Positions 1 to 11,000 of a stretch of DNA of 64,000 nucleotides are shown here, one piece after another. The DNA comes from Hippopus hippopus (lineage: Eukaryota > Mollusca > Bivalvia > Cardiida > Cardiidae). The stretch's first letter is position 1; every line of letters begins with the position of its first letter. The notes below the pieces were generated by a model, which ran no database searches, had not been told where the DNA came from, and saw nothing but the letters and a program-made list of their open reading frames with translations. Position numbers and translations under genes: made by a program. The stretch lies in contig OX328105.1 of assembly GCA_946811185.2 (NCBI GenBank), positions 30,817,394 through 30,881,393 of the forward strand, given 5' to 3'.

Positions 1-438
1 AGATTTTCAAAGTTTGCTCTTTATACGATTTTGCACAAACTTGTGACCCCTGGAGCGGGGCCAATTTTGACCCCAGGGCCATCGTTTTAACAAACTTGGT
101 AGAGGACTACTAGAAGATACTACATACCAAATATCAAAGCTCTGGGCTATCTAGTTTCAGACAAGAAGATTTTTAAAGATGCTGTAAATTTCCCCGGGGT
201 TTTTTGATGCCGTGGCAACCAGAGTTAATGGGTTAATTCAAATCTTTTAACAGCTTTGGTAGAACTTCACCCAAGGAATATGCCTGCCAAGTTTCAACAT
301 GATTGGCCCACCGGTTTAGGAGGAGAAAATGTTTTAAAGAATTGTGGACAGACGGACGGACGTCCAGACGGACAGATGGACGCCGGACAACGACGGATCA
401 CAATACCTCACCTAGCACTTCGTACTCAGGTGAGCTAA
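1..438 (+). mobile_element. 3' part of a Helitron/Helentron-like element (cut by window start)
   Basis: This stretch matches the last ~650 bases of the complete element at 21852-24771: the same 'GACCCC..CGGGGCCA..TTTGACCCCAGGG' block, the same 'CCAAGTTTCA..GATTGGCCCA' block, a run of GGACGGAC-type motifs, and the tail 'GCACTTCGTACTCAGGTGAGCTAA' ending at 438. The tail is a short hairpin followed about 10 bases later by CTAA, the arrangement seen at Helitron 3' ends. No transposase is encoded. The short reading frames here are shadows of the repeat. Confidence 0.65.
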
Positions 439-1024
439 CAAAAGTATTGGGGGAAAAATATGAATCTTTTTGTTTCAATGACGTATGAACTACGCATGCG
501 ACATTCATGCTTTAAATAACGTCATTTTTTTTTCTGATGTTCGGCCTTGATCCCGTTCGTCCTTTTGCAATTCTCCCTATTTCGTGTTCGTGTCGGTTTC
601 TTCAACACCCTGACCCACATCTTTTGTTTTTTCACCCTTTGTTCACAAGGCTAATAAAAAAGTAACTTCGCCAGTGGTTATTTAATTCATCCTCGGAACC
701 CAGGTTTAAGCATTACGTTACTCTCCATGCATTACAGAATGAATCGAAACTGGGTCAACGAGGATGATTTAATTAAGAAAAAGAGTATTGTTGATTTTTA
801 GAAAGCTGACATGAGGACGAGGGATAGATAGTTGGTCAAGTTACATGTATATATACATGTAGAGGATTGGGAAAAAAAGATATTTTAGGAGATTTGGGAC
901 GACAGAGAGAGGAAGAGTGCTTGATGCACTGTTTGGGGTTGGTTGGACCGTTTATTGGGTTAATGGATGGATGGGTCGATGTATGATTTAAATATTAGAG
1001 AAGAAGACTGATTATATGGTGTTT
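439..1024. other. No gene seen; AT-rich spacer
   Basis: No exon with convincing splice sites or protein similarity is visible on either strand. The region holds short T runs and an 'ATGTATATATACATGT' palindrome near 843-858. Confidence 0.5.
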
Positions 1025-1330
1025 AACGCTGTTTTCAACATTATATCGGGGCGGCCGTTGCGCCTACCCATGCTTTCCTTGAGTTTCTATTATCATTACG
1101 CCTCACAATATTCTTTCCGAGTCACTTGCTGCTTTCCCACACAATCATCGTCGAAACAATGGTCAGCGGCGAGAGATGAATGAATCTTGTCGCATTGAGT
1201 ATCATCAGTCCTAGGAAAGAAATTAGCCGAGCCAAGGATTGAACCTGCGATCCCCTGTTCTCTAGCCCTGTACACTACCGACTGATTGCTACCAAGAGAA
1301 GAAGAATGGATAGATAGATGGGTATAAACA
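1025..1330 (-). mobile_element. tRNA-derived SINE, minus strand
   Basis: Read on the minus strand, the sequence has an A-box-like stretch around 1290-1305 and a B-box-like stretch (GATCGCAGGTTCAATCC) at about 1236-1252. These are followed by a body ('GATGATACTCAATGCGACAAGATTC') and a tail ('AAAGCATGGGTAGGCGCA') that recur at 2310-2440, 8470-8620 and 19890-19930. That recurrence supports a SINE rather than a tRNA gene. The boundaries are approximate. Confidence 0.6.
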
Positions 1331-2309
1331 TATATAGATGGATAAGAATGTTTTAAAAAATAAAAAAATAGTATCAATATATGCAGCTTACTAGATTTAA
1401 GAAAATAATCCTTGGGAGTTGTCAAGATTATGTAGATCTAGATCTACTCAGAGTTTATCGTATTAAAGTGATTCAGAGGTAGACAAGCAAAAATTATGAT
1501 ACATCCTTACAACTGATAAGCAGAGCTAGTGAAAACAATGTTTACACATATTCTTGCACTATCAGGACCTGGTTTCATGAAAAAACTTTAGTCTCGTGAA
1601 ACCGGGCCCAGAGGTGCGAAGGGGCAAATGCTAAATATGCATCCTGACCCTCGCTGGAAGGAGTACGTGTACATAGCCTATAGATATAGGCCCCCATCCG
1701 CTTAGCTGGTGAGGGTGAGAAGATCAAAGTAACCATTAAGCATGCTCTTATTTTTTACTTATTTTTTCCCCACGTAGCTGATTGTGCTGGCTTTTGATCT
1801 GCTGTTGACCTGGTTTTGATCCCTATAACACATAAAGAACTGTATGCCTACCTGACTTTATTTTCAGACACATTAGTAATGTTTGGAGGAACTTCTCCTT
1901 TTCCAAACATGGTTTGGATTAGCATTAAGATCGTATCTTGAAAATATATCTAAATCTATAATTTAAATTTTTGCTTTTCAAGGATATGCAAAGCAGGAAA
2001 TCTAGACAATTTCTTGCAATTTCACTTTTCATTATTTCTCTTCATAATGAATCCCCAAAGAGTTCTGAAATAGATCTAGTCATATTCAAGTGCCTGAAAA
2101 TTAAGCCGTCTACGATATTTCTTGCAGATATATGTACAACGTGTATAGATGTATACAAACGGTTACTTTTTCGCGGTTAGGTTTCTATATCCTACGTAGC
2201 AAACTGAAAACGATCAGAAATAACATATTTCCTACTGTGCACAGAACTATAATAACTACAGGTATTGGTATACATTTGTTTGGTGTTAATGCCACTTCCA
2301 ACGTTATTT

Positions 2310-2440
2310 AAGTTAAATCGTGGCAGCCGGTGCACCTATCATTGCTTTTCTGGACTGCCTTTCCCACTTTACCTTTACCCAAACAAGGATCAGCGGTGAC
2401 AGGAGGATGAATTTCGTCGCAATGACTATCATCAATCCTC
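2310..2440 (-). mobile_element. SINE fragment (tail region), minus strand
   Basis: This repeats the SINE body and tail found at 1025-1200 ('GATGATAGTCATTGCGACGAAATTCATC' read on the minus strand, and a 'GCAATGATAGGTGCACCGGCTGCC' tail). The tRNA-like head is absent and is replaced by a poly-G run at 2441. Confidence 0.5.
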
Positions 2441-2465
2441 GGGGGGGGGGGGGGGGGGGGGGGGG
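2441..2465 (+). repeat. Poly-G tract (25 G)
   Basis: A run of about 25 consecutive G residues directly abuts the SINE fragment. Its exact length is uncertain because homopolymer runs are prone to sequencing and assembly error. Confidence 0.8.
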
Positions 2466-2549
2466 AGGGTGAAACTAGATCTAGTCCAATTGGGATTTTA
2501 AATCACCGACCCCTGATACATGTAATTTGTTGTTAAATTTCTCCACAAG

Positions 2550-2776
2550 TTAACCCTTTATTACACAATCCCGAGTATAAACGACCCTTTATAGGAGAAG
2601 AATTTTGAGGACATTGCGGGAAAAGGATAAAATGGTAATCAGCATTTTTTCCGTCTCCCACAATGTTTTGTACCCTGTTGAGGACTTTTGTTTCATTTGT
2701 GTCACTTTCAAATTTGTTTTCTGCAGAATTTTTCAATTTTGAAGGGTGTAGAATTTGTCGTTTGGTAAAGAGTTAA
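2550..2776 (-). mobile_element. Family A MITE (TTAA-flanked)
   Basis: The copy begins TTAACCCTTTATTACACA and ends TTTGGTAAAGAGTTAA, so both ends carry TTAA and a CCCTTTA-type inverted repeat. In the middle is the family hairpin (AACATTGTGGGAAAAGG.. with its complement). TTAA target duplication with CCC-type ends is typical of piggyBac-superfamily non-autonomous elements. It carries no coding capacity. Confidence 0.75.
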
Positions 2777-3690
2777 AGCAGTAGCCCATTTTCAGAACAA
2801 AACGTTAACTTTTATAGAAACCAACAGGACTATATAGACAAAACTTTTCAGTTGTTGTCATCGCCTTACGTTACCTTCAGCGCTTTGATTTTTAAAGGCG
2901 CGCACAACCATTGGTACCCAATATATTTATGGGCTGAAAACCAATTTTCACCTGACAAAGCACATAATTTGATGACGTTTACACATTATTGACATAACTT
3001 TCCGTTTGAAGTTTCAGGTAGAAATAGGTTGGAACAGGTGAGATTCTATATCGGATAGACTTTTTAAAGTAATGCATGACTTTCAGATTAAGAATTAAAA
3101 AAAAAAATCAACGAAAATTTAATCCGTAAAAAAACAATAAATTCAGTAAGAACAGTTTCCTAAGTTATTCATTTCACAGCAACGTTTGAGGTGATAAATC
3201 AGGTGTGTCAACTGTCAAATATTCAAGGTGTGTCATATGTTTGTGTCCACATTTGGCATAAAGGAGTAAGGACTAGACCTAGATCTATCTGTTTATCATA
3301 AACATAAAAATCACATAGATCAAACTAAAGACAGTTAAAGTGGAGTCAATCCCTCATTTTTTCTCACAGATGATGGCGAGGTTAGAGCTATTTATCTTTT
3401 TTCTCTTTCTACCTAATATTTGTATATCATTTTAAAGAGCATGCTTTGCAGATTTCAAAAATATAAAGTATTTCCAATTTCGATGACTTTTTGATCTTTT
3501 ACGGACTTTTCAATTCTCAGAATTTTTCGAAAATGTCTGTCAAATATTGGGGTGAATTTTCCCAAATTAAATATACATCATGTAAACTTGAAATAGCCAA
3601 GAGTATAATCATTTTGAAACATAAAAGTAGACAAAAATGAACAATGGATCTACTCATATCATTTTAATACCTTACCCAGTAAAATTCACA
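2777..3690. other. No gene seen
   Basis: AT-rich sequence without a recognisable exon or repeat family. Confidence 0.4.
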
Positions 3691-3692
3691 TA

Positions 3693-4649
3693 CAGTCAAA
3701 CTTCGGAAGCTCGAACACCCCTGGGACTAGGTAATTTGTTCGAAATATTGGTAGTTCGACGTATCCATATTTCAAGGTACGAAGTGGTCAGTGAACGAGT
3801 TACACGTATTCTTATTGCATACTTACGACTTTTGTATTTGGAAATATCACACAACACACCACATACCTTTGTCATTTTACAGGAATCGGCTGTCTAATTA
3901 GTGAAAATGGCTTGTTTTCAGCCGATATGCTCTGTTAATGTTTTTCATTTTTTTTTGAGAGTATCCATTTCGGCTGAAAGCAAGCTATTTTCACCAGTTA
4001 AACGGCCGATTCCTGGGGTCATTTTCTTTGCACATATCTAAAAGTCATTTTATCAGAAAAAAAAAGGACATTTGCAGATATCGAGAGCAAAACATTACCT
4101 TGTTTATGTTCTAATTATAACTTCTATCAACACTACATGTGCGGATTAAGATCACAGTTGCGGTTAATGGAACCTAATGTGTTGAAAAGCAATACTCTTC
4201 ATGCGTCAGAAAAATGACTTGACCTCTAATTTAGGTCTACCACCTCGAAAAACAAAAAATTAAAAGCAAAGCAATTATTCAATCACGGCTAAACAATTTG
4301 TAATTGACACTTTGATCAAGTGTGTGTATATTTTACAGTAAGTGTTAAAAACATGCACCTTATCCAATATTTGGCAGACGATTACCAGCGTATCCAATTA
4401 ACAATGCAAGTGTGAAACCCAACGTCTGATTGTTGACTGACCCTTTGTTCGACTTCTGAGAGGTAAAATACACAGGAAAATGAATGACGGGACCGTGATA
4501 TGTGTTCGAAAGTTCCAATTAAGGGTTGTGCGAGCTTTCCGAGGTAGAACAATATGAATTATATAGAGATTTTGCCGGGACCGATATCATTGTTCGAGCT
4601 TTCTTTGGTATTCGAAATTACCCATGTTCGAGCCACCGAAGTTTAGCTG
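3693..4649 (+). mobile_element. pogo/Tigger-like MITE with TA duplication
   Basis: The ends are inverted repeats, CAGTCAAACTTCGG.. on the left and ..CCGAAGTTTAGCTG on the right, each bordered by TA (3691-3692 and 4650-4651). CAGT-type ends with TA duplication fit the Tc1/mariner-pogo superfamily. Subterminal GTTCGA motifs recur on both sides. Internally it holds only short reading frames, so it is a deletion derivative. A second small element is nested at 3879-4017. Confidence 0.7.
3879..4017. mobile_element. hAT-like palindromic MITE nested in the pogo-like element
   Basis: A 139-base near-palindrome begins ACAGGAATCGGCTGT and ends ACGGCCGATTCCTGGG. It is flanked on both sides by the exact 8-base direct repeat GTCATTTT (3871-3878 and 4018-4025). 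An 8-base duplication and a CAG start are hallmarks of the hAT superfamily. Both arms also contain a TTTTCAGCCGA / TTTCGGCTGAAA pair. Confidence 0.75.
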
Positions 4650-4997
4650 TAATAATTTTCATATCTCCTTGTTCATAATCAACCATTAGTTCATATACAT
4701 ACACCAACGTGTCCCTGCATACTTGATATTGTACCAATCTGGAAAACCTGGGACTTGTACAGTTGTAAATTCATTGGTTAAAATGGCCTAAATTTTCAAC
4801 CCTTGAAGAAATAACCCTTTGTTTAAACATAGAATAAATCAGGAAAACATCGTGGAAAAAAAGATAAACTGCTCAAAATACGCTCTTTTTTGTACTATGT
4901 TTTCTTCCGTATAGAACAATCAAAACTCATTTGAACAAATTCTATAAATTTTCTCAATAGATGCATTCACTTGGGATGTTCTTAAATTCTAATTTGT

Positions 4998-5226
4998 TTA
5001 ACTCTTCACCACACAATGAAATTTTGGACATGTCCAAGCAGAAAGCATTTGCAGACCACAGTTCTAATGTCGCTCAAATGATTGAATATGTGTTTAATAG
5101 GGTAGAAAACATTCTGGGAAATGGAGAAAATGCTGGTTACCAGCATTTTCTCCATTTCCCACAATGTTTTCAAAGGGCTTCTTTCACACGGTTGTTAAAA
5201 CTCGGGATTGTGTGGTAAAGAGTTAA
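4998..5226 (+). mobile_element. Family A MITE (TTAA-flanked, intact hairpin)
   Basis: TTAACTCTTCACCACA at the left and GTGTGGTAAAGAGTTAA at the right. The central inverted repeat around 5107-5170 (AACATTCTGGGAAATGG / CCATTTCCCACAATGTT) folds into a long hairpin with GCTGGTTACCAGC at the tip. Confidence 0.8.
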
Positions 5227-5428
5227 GGTGAACAGTGTGCACTAGAATCTGTAAACAACTGAAGATTAAAAAATCAGTTTCAATGGATCTAAAGAAATAG
5301 AATATACTATATTTGAAATAAATTAAACCATTTGAAGTTAACAAAAAATTTAAAAAAAAACAAGTGAAATGTAATACTCTTAAGGATTGTGAGCATGACT
5401 TGTTTATCAAATTATCAAGCTATCTGCA

Positions 5429-5659
5429 TTAATCCCTTACAACACCACAAAATTTTGGACTTGTCAACATTTAAGGCATTTGCAGACGACATATTCTATG
5501 TTGCTAAAAAGATGATTTCTGTCTATGAAATTAAAGAAAACATTGTGGGAAAAGGAGAAAATCCTGGTTGCTAACATTTTCTCCTTTTCCCACAGTGTTT
5601 CAAAAAATGTCTTTTATATGTCAGGGTCATAAAAGCCGGATTTTGTGGCAAAGGGTTAA
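5429..5659 (+). mobile_element. Family A MITE
   Basis: TTAATCCCTTACAACACC at the left and TTGTGGCAAAGGGTTAA at the right. The hairpin at about 5537-5600 is well preserved. The right TTAA is shared with the next, more decayed copy, so two copies stand head to tail. Confidence 0.75.
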
Positions 5660-5870
5660 CAAGAGTAACTCTTTACTACATGGCAAAAGTTAAGCTTTTA
5701 AAAATTGGCAGCATTAAAAGACAAGTTTTATGTAAAACAAATGGTGGAATTTGTTTTTGAAGGGTAGAAGACTAAGTTGTGGTAAAATGAGAAAATGCTG
5801 ATTACCAGATTTTCTCCTTTTCCACAGTATTTCACAAAGCCCTTTTTCCTGTGTCTCACCATAACTCAGG
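5660..5870 (+). mobile_element. Decayed family A MITE
   Basis: A degenerate copy. The left end is AACTCTTTACTACATGGC, the hairpin lies near 5785-5830, and the right end is blurred. Confidence 0.55.
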
Positions 5871-6914
5871 AACGAGATACAGGAATAAACGTTTGACCTC
5901 TTTTGAATCAATGGTTTAGCCATGATATATAAAATAGTCAATGCAAAATGAAATTCTAACCAATAATAGAGAAAATTCTGTTGTTGATGCTAAATAGCCC
6001 GAAACTCAGTTGGGTGAAGAACGCAGAGGACGAGATTCTCTAAATCGAAAGTATGTTTGGGGTACTTTGGGTTTTTTCCCTGACGCTCTTTTGAACAGGT
6101 GTGCGAAGATAAATAACTCTGTATCACTTCATCCGGAAATGAAATTTTCCTGTGACTGTGTTGAGGGTGGGTGTCTTTGAGGAAAAATGGGACAGTTTGG
6201 GGCGCAACATTTTTTGAAAAGAATCATTGTAAAATGTAATTTAAATGCATTTACTCACTATTTTACTTGAAGATTATTGAAGCAACGGCGTTTTCAGTAT
6301 GCAATATTGTTCTAAATTAGCCTTAACTTTGTCACTTAAATACAAAGCATGACAGTCTTCTTTTTTAAATCAATTTATATAATTCCCTTGAGGAACCTCT
6401 CAGCCTCTGTTTGGCAAAAGATTTTGTAATTTGGTCATCAAACGGCAGAGAAATGACTTTTTGAAGCGACCCACTACCTTCTATAAATAGCATACTCCAG
6501 GATACCGATACGCGTAATCGAATACTACCGCGAGTTGTTCAATTCAAATATTTATTTCTTTTATGCAATTATTGGTGTCAAATGGTCAAGGCCGCTGGAG
6601 TAAAAATGTTAAGGAATCCAAATAGGTTGTCAGGCATAACATTTCTTGGATGGGGAGTAATTTACAGTAATTTCTTTCAAAGACAATTTGGCTGTTGACA
6701 GATCTACAATTCGATAATCTATAAATAGCTCTGACCTCACTACAGATGATGAATTTCGATATCTACATAATGTAATCCCTTGCAGTTTCATTTTTCAAAT
6801 CTTTTACATTGTTAATGCTTTTTTCTAGCAAAGCCCTGTCTTTTTTCACATGGATTTGAACTTACAAGCTGAGAATTTTTTTTTTTACTTCCAAAAGAAC
6901 TGGTCTAGTTTAAT
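5871..6914. other. No gene seen
   Basis: AT-rich spacer with no convincing exon or known repeat. Confidence 0.4.
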
Positions 6915-7827
6915 TTAACCCTTTACTAAATGGCAAAATTTCAGACTTGCCAATTTTGAAAGCTTTTGCATACAACACATGGGCCAACAATTTCCAGAAA
7001 AGGCACTCGCTCTGCAGGACAAGTGACTTTAAAAAAACACTTGCCCTGTTTTGATCCTTACTCGACAGATGAGAAAAACCTTCCTAATTTTGGACTTTAA
7101 CATTTTGTTGTTTTTTTTTTTTTTCAGAGGAAACAGAAACGCTAATTTTATCGTCTCCCGTAGTGCTCAACGAACCTTAAATACCGGGTTGCAATAACCG
7201 GTAACCATTTATCTGGTCAAGTAATAGAAATTAATTAGCCCAAAACGACAAAGTTTTTGAACTGGTTTCGAGAAAGTATCTGAGTTAATATTGTTCATTT
7301 TCAGAATTAGCAAAGTCGCTCGTATTTAATTACCCGAAGCATATCAAAACATTCAAATTTTATAATGAAAGAAACCGGGTCATATCATTAGGCTGACTTG
7401 AAACCTGTCTTTATTTGGCGCCGGGACCAGCAGGTGTTATGTCCTGTTTCAATATTTTATTTCCTGAACACCCTTAATTCGCTTTTTTAATAATGGAATG
7501 GCCATTTTGGTTCTTGAAAGTTACATATTCATCTGAAAACTTATTTATTTACTACCTCCTATTTACCACTTGTCCTGCCGGACGACCATGACTGATAATT
7601 CACTTGTCCTTATCCATTTCTTACTCGTAAATATGATCGGACAAGTGGATACTTTGGACCCTGCAACAAAATAACTATATGACTAAAAAGTAGAAATATG
7701 CCTTCGGAAGGGTAGAAAACATTGTGGAAAAAGAGAAAATGCTGGTTACCAGTATTTTTTTCCTTAGTTTTAAAATGGCTACTTCCATAGCGTCCCTAAA
7801 AGTCAGGGTCGTGTGGTGAAGGGTTAA
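6915..7827 (+). mobile_element. Family A MITE split by ~700 bp of foreign sequence
   Basis: The left third (TTAACCCTTTACTAAATGGC..) is at 6915-6990. The rest (GGGTAGAAAACATTGTGG.. to GTGTGGTGAAGGGTTAA) is at about 7692-7827. The intervening ~700 bases match no part of the family and contain several ACAAGTG/CACTTGT motifs. They are probably a nested insertion, but I could not find clear ends for it. Confidence 0.5.
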
Positions 7828-8047
7828 TAATTGTTCAATCTATAATCAACTATATGTAGATTTTTGACAGCTTTTCAAACCATCATTGCAAGGCAATCAT
7901 CAGTGGTCAAGTCATGGCCAAACTAATTTTTTCAGATGAAGATGGTTCTTATCTTCCTTTTTCATATTCAATTCTTCTTAATTCTCATATCTTTTCAGTT
8001 CACAGTAAGTGTAAAACAGTAGATTGGACAGAGGCACCACTTTCAAT

Positions 8048-11000
8048 ATGGCAGCAACTTGGAGAGGAGTTCCAATTCTGATGATCTGTGCTTTGTTGTT
8101 GTTTGCTATTGGTGGTATGAAACTTTGTATATATGTAGAATATTATGCTGGTGTAACTTTCCTGGTGCGTGTATTTAATTCAAGCAGCGTGAGAAAATTT
8201 AATATCGCGCATGACGGAAGGTTGAGCGTGATGTCAAAATTTTCTTGTGCAGCAATTTCTCATACTGAAATTGCAGCAGTGTACTTTTGAAGCCATTGAA
8301 AATGTTTATTTTGCCAATTTTGCTTCCTATAGGTCAAAAGGTTTGCAGGTCATTTACCTACATGTATTTAAGGTTACATGTATATGAAGTGGCTCAGTTT
8401 TTTACATTATACAAGGCCTAAAACAAGACAGTCCCTTGTTCGAATCCTTATCTCTGCCACTTTCTTTACGAGGATTGATGATAGTCATTGCCACAGAATT
8501 AATTCCTCTCTTACTGCTGAACATTGTTTGAAGGGTGGTTAAGTGAGAAAACAGCCCAGGATTGGGAAGGATACTGTGCAAAGCACTGGTAAAAAAAAAT
8601 CCAGGAAAGCATGAATAGGTGTACTAGCCACTGAATTATAATTGAAATAATGCTGAAAACAATGCAGAACACAATACAAACGAACATGGTCAACGTACAA
8701 CACATACCATAATGTTATTAAGAGTCCTTGGTGGCTCATTGGTTAGGTTTATTGATTTGTTATTCAGAGGTTCTGGATTCATTCCTGGCTGATGGGGTTG
8801 ATTGCATGGGAGTGTCATGTACAAGACACTGCATAGACCTAACAAAAATACATTAAAATTCTGAGGGAATACATAAATACAGGAGCTGTTGCCATGGTAT
8901 AGATGAAACACTGCTGCAGGTGGCAGGAAACAACACTAACTCTTTAACAACAATAGTTGCCTTTGCAGCCAGTGTAGATCAAGATCAGACTGCACAAAAC
9001 TTGCTGTCTGATCTTTGATCAACAGTGCCTACTTTGGTGAGGCAATCTGGACAACAGCAACATTGAGGTTCCAATATTAGAGTCCTATTTTTAGACTGAA
9101 AATGCCTGGACAGTAGTCTTGTTCATCACTTTAATTCTTTACCAAATGAAAAAATTATAGAGTGGGCGAAACTGAAAGCATTTGCAGACAACAAAATAAG
9201 TGTGACTGAAAAATTGAAATTTCTTTTGAGAAGGGTAGAAAATACTGTGGGAAAAGGAGAAAATGCTGGTTACCAGCATTTTCTCCTTTTCCCTCAATTT
9301 TTTCAAAAGGCTTCTTTCTCAGGGTCATTAAAAGTCGGGATTGTGTGGAAAAGGGTTAATGGTAAATTATTACATCATGGTATTATCCTACAAATCTCAG
9401 AGTATATATATTTTTCAGGGCTTATTCATATTATTGGAATTGCAACACCTTACTGGCATGAGACAACACGTTCTAATGCCGTGTTAATAGAAACAAAAAC
9501 CAACCATTACGGCTTATGGGTAACCTGCTCTCTTGTTACACTGGATTCGTTTGATTGCACTTCTCATAAAGAAGTACAGGGTAAGTCTTTGCCTGTTGTT
9601 TGATGCAGAGATATTGTAAATGAACTAAAGTCTAAATAGATTAACCTTTTTCAAATCGACAAAATTTTAGACTGGTCCAAATTGAAAGCACTCGCAGACG
9701 ACAAAATAAACGTAGCTCAAGAATTGAAATTTGTTTCGAGCAGGGTAGAAAACATTGTGGGAAAAGGAGAAAATGCTGGTTACCAGCATTTTCTTCTTTT
9801 CCCACAATGTTTTCAAAAGGCTTCTATCTCAGGGTCGTAAAAACCAGGGACTGTTTGGTGAAGGGTTAAATGTCTGTTTAGTTTTAACCCTTGTAGTGCC
9901 GAATCTGGATTAAATTGGTTAATGTGCAGCCTGGTCTTGGATCTGCACTGTCAGCTTCTTTGGTAGATATTTTGACAAAAAAGCCTCAAAATTGCAAAAA
10001 AAAAAAAACATCTTCAGTACATGTATTTCCTAAGAATACCCATTTTATTTTAGCCAAGCTCTAGGAAAAGGGGATTTAATGAAAAAAGTATGACCCAGTG
10101 TCAGCCTGCATAGTCTGAAAAGATAACTTTTTGCTATTAATAATCTTTCTGCATGTTCAAAGACCATTCTACCACTAGATTTAGCAGGTTGTTGGACTAA
10201 ATGGATTATATAGATCCATTACCTTGTAATGAATACCTTGGTGTAATGCATTATGGGGATACATAGAACCCCCTTTCTCCGTAACACCACTTATATGTTT
10301 AGTACTACAAGGTTAAACTCCTAACCAGACCATCCAGGTGACAAAATATTAGAATATACTAAATTTTAAAATAGACTTTGTAGATGGAAAACAAATTAAA
10401 CATGGCTCAAATAAAGAAATTTTATTCAAAAGGGTAGAAAACATCAAGGGAAAAGGAGGACACGCCTGTTATTTCTCAGCAGAGTTGCAGTGTCAGGCAC
10501 GTTATATTATGTCCTGTTCTTTGGCTCAGACAGAACACCAAAATTCATTGCAGCTCAAGTCCCTGCCCATGTACTTAGTCAATGAACTGGTTGGGTGCAT
10601 TATACAAAGAAATGTCCTCTCTGCTGGTCTTGACAGCTTCATTGCAAAATGCCAAAGGACAGGGGCAGACGGGCTACATTTCAGACAACTCCCATCCCCC
10701 ATGATTCATCTGTTGTACGTGAAGACCTGCAATTTGAAGACTTTATTTGGGAATAACCTTAAAATCTTCATGTCCCCCCACGGGTACTTTTTGTGGAACA
10801 AATACCTTAAACCTTTTATTCCAGAGAGCAGGATCCCAGACTCATTGAAATACATGTATTTAGGGCTCATTCTAGGAATCAAATCTATGGAGGTGACCCA
10901 GCCCACTCATGAGAAAAAGTAGGGGCTATCAGAGAAATTATGAGGCCAAAGGAAAACTACCTTAACCAACAGATTTTAATTTTATCCTTGTGGCAAAAAA

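Noticed and set aside
2441..2465. Poly-G run as a functional G-quadruplex element
   Set aside because: A single homopolymer next to a SINE fragment is more simply a repeat expansion or sequence artefact. There is no promoter or gene nearby to connect it with.
10485..10922. 145-codon open frame on the + strand
   Set aside because: It lies in intron 2 of the claudin-like gene, shows no domain or typical composition, and has no splice or promoter support.
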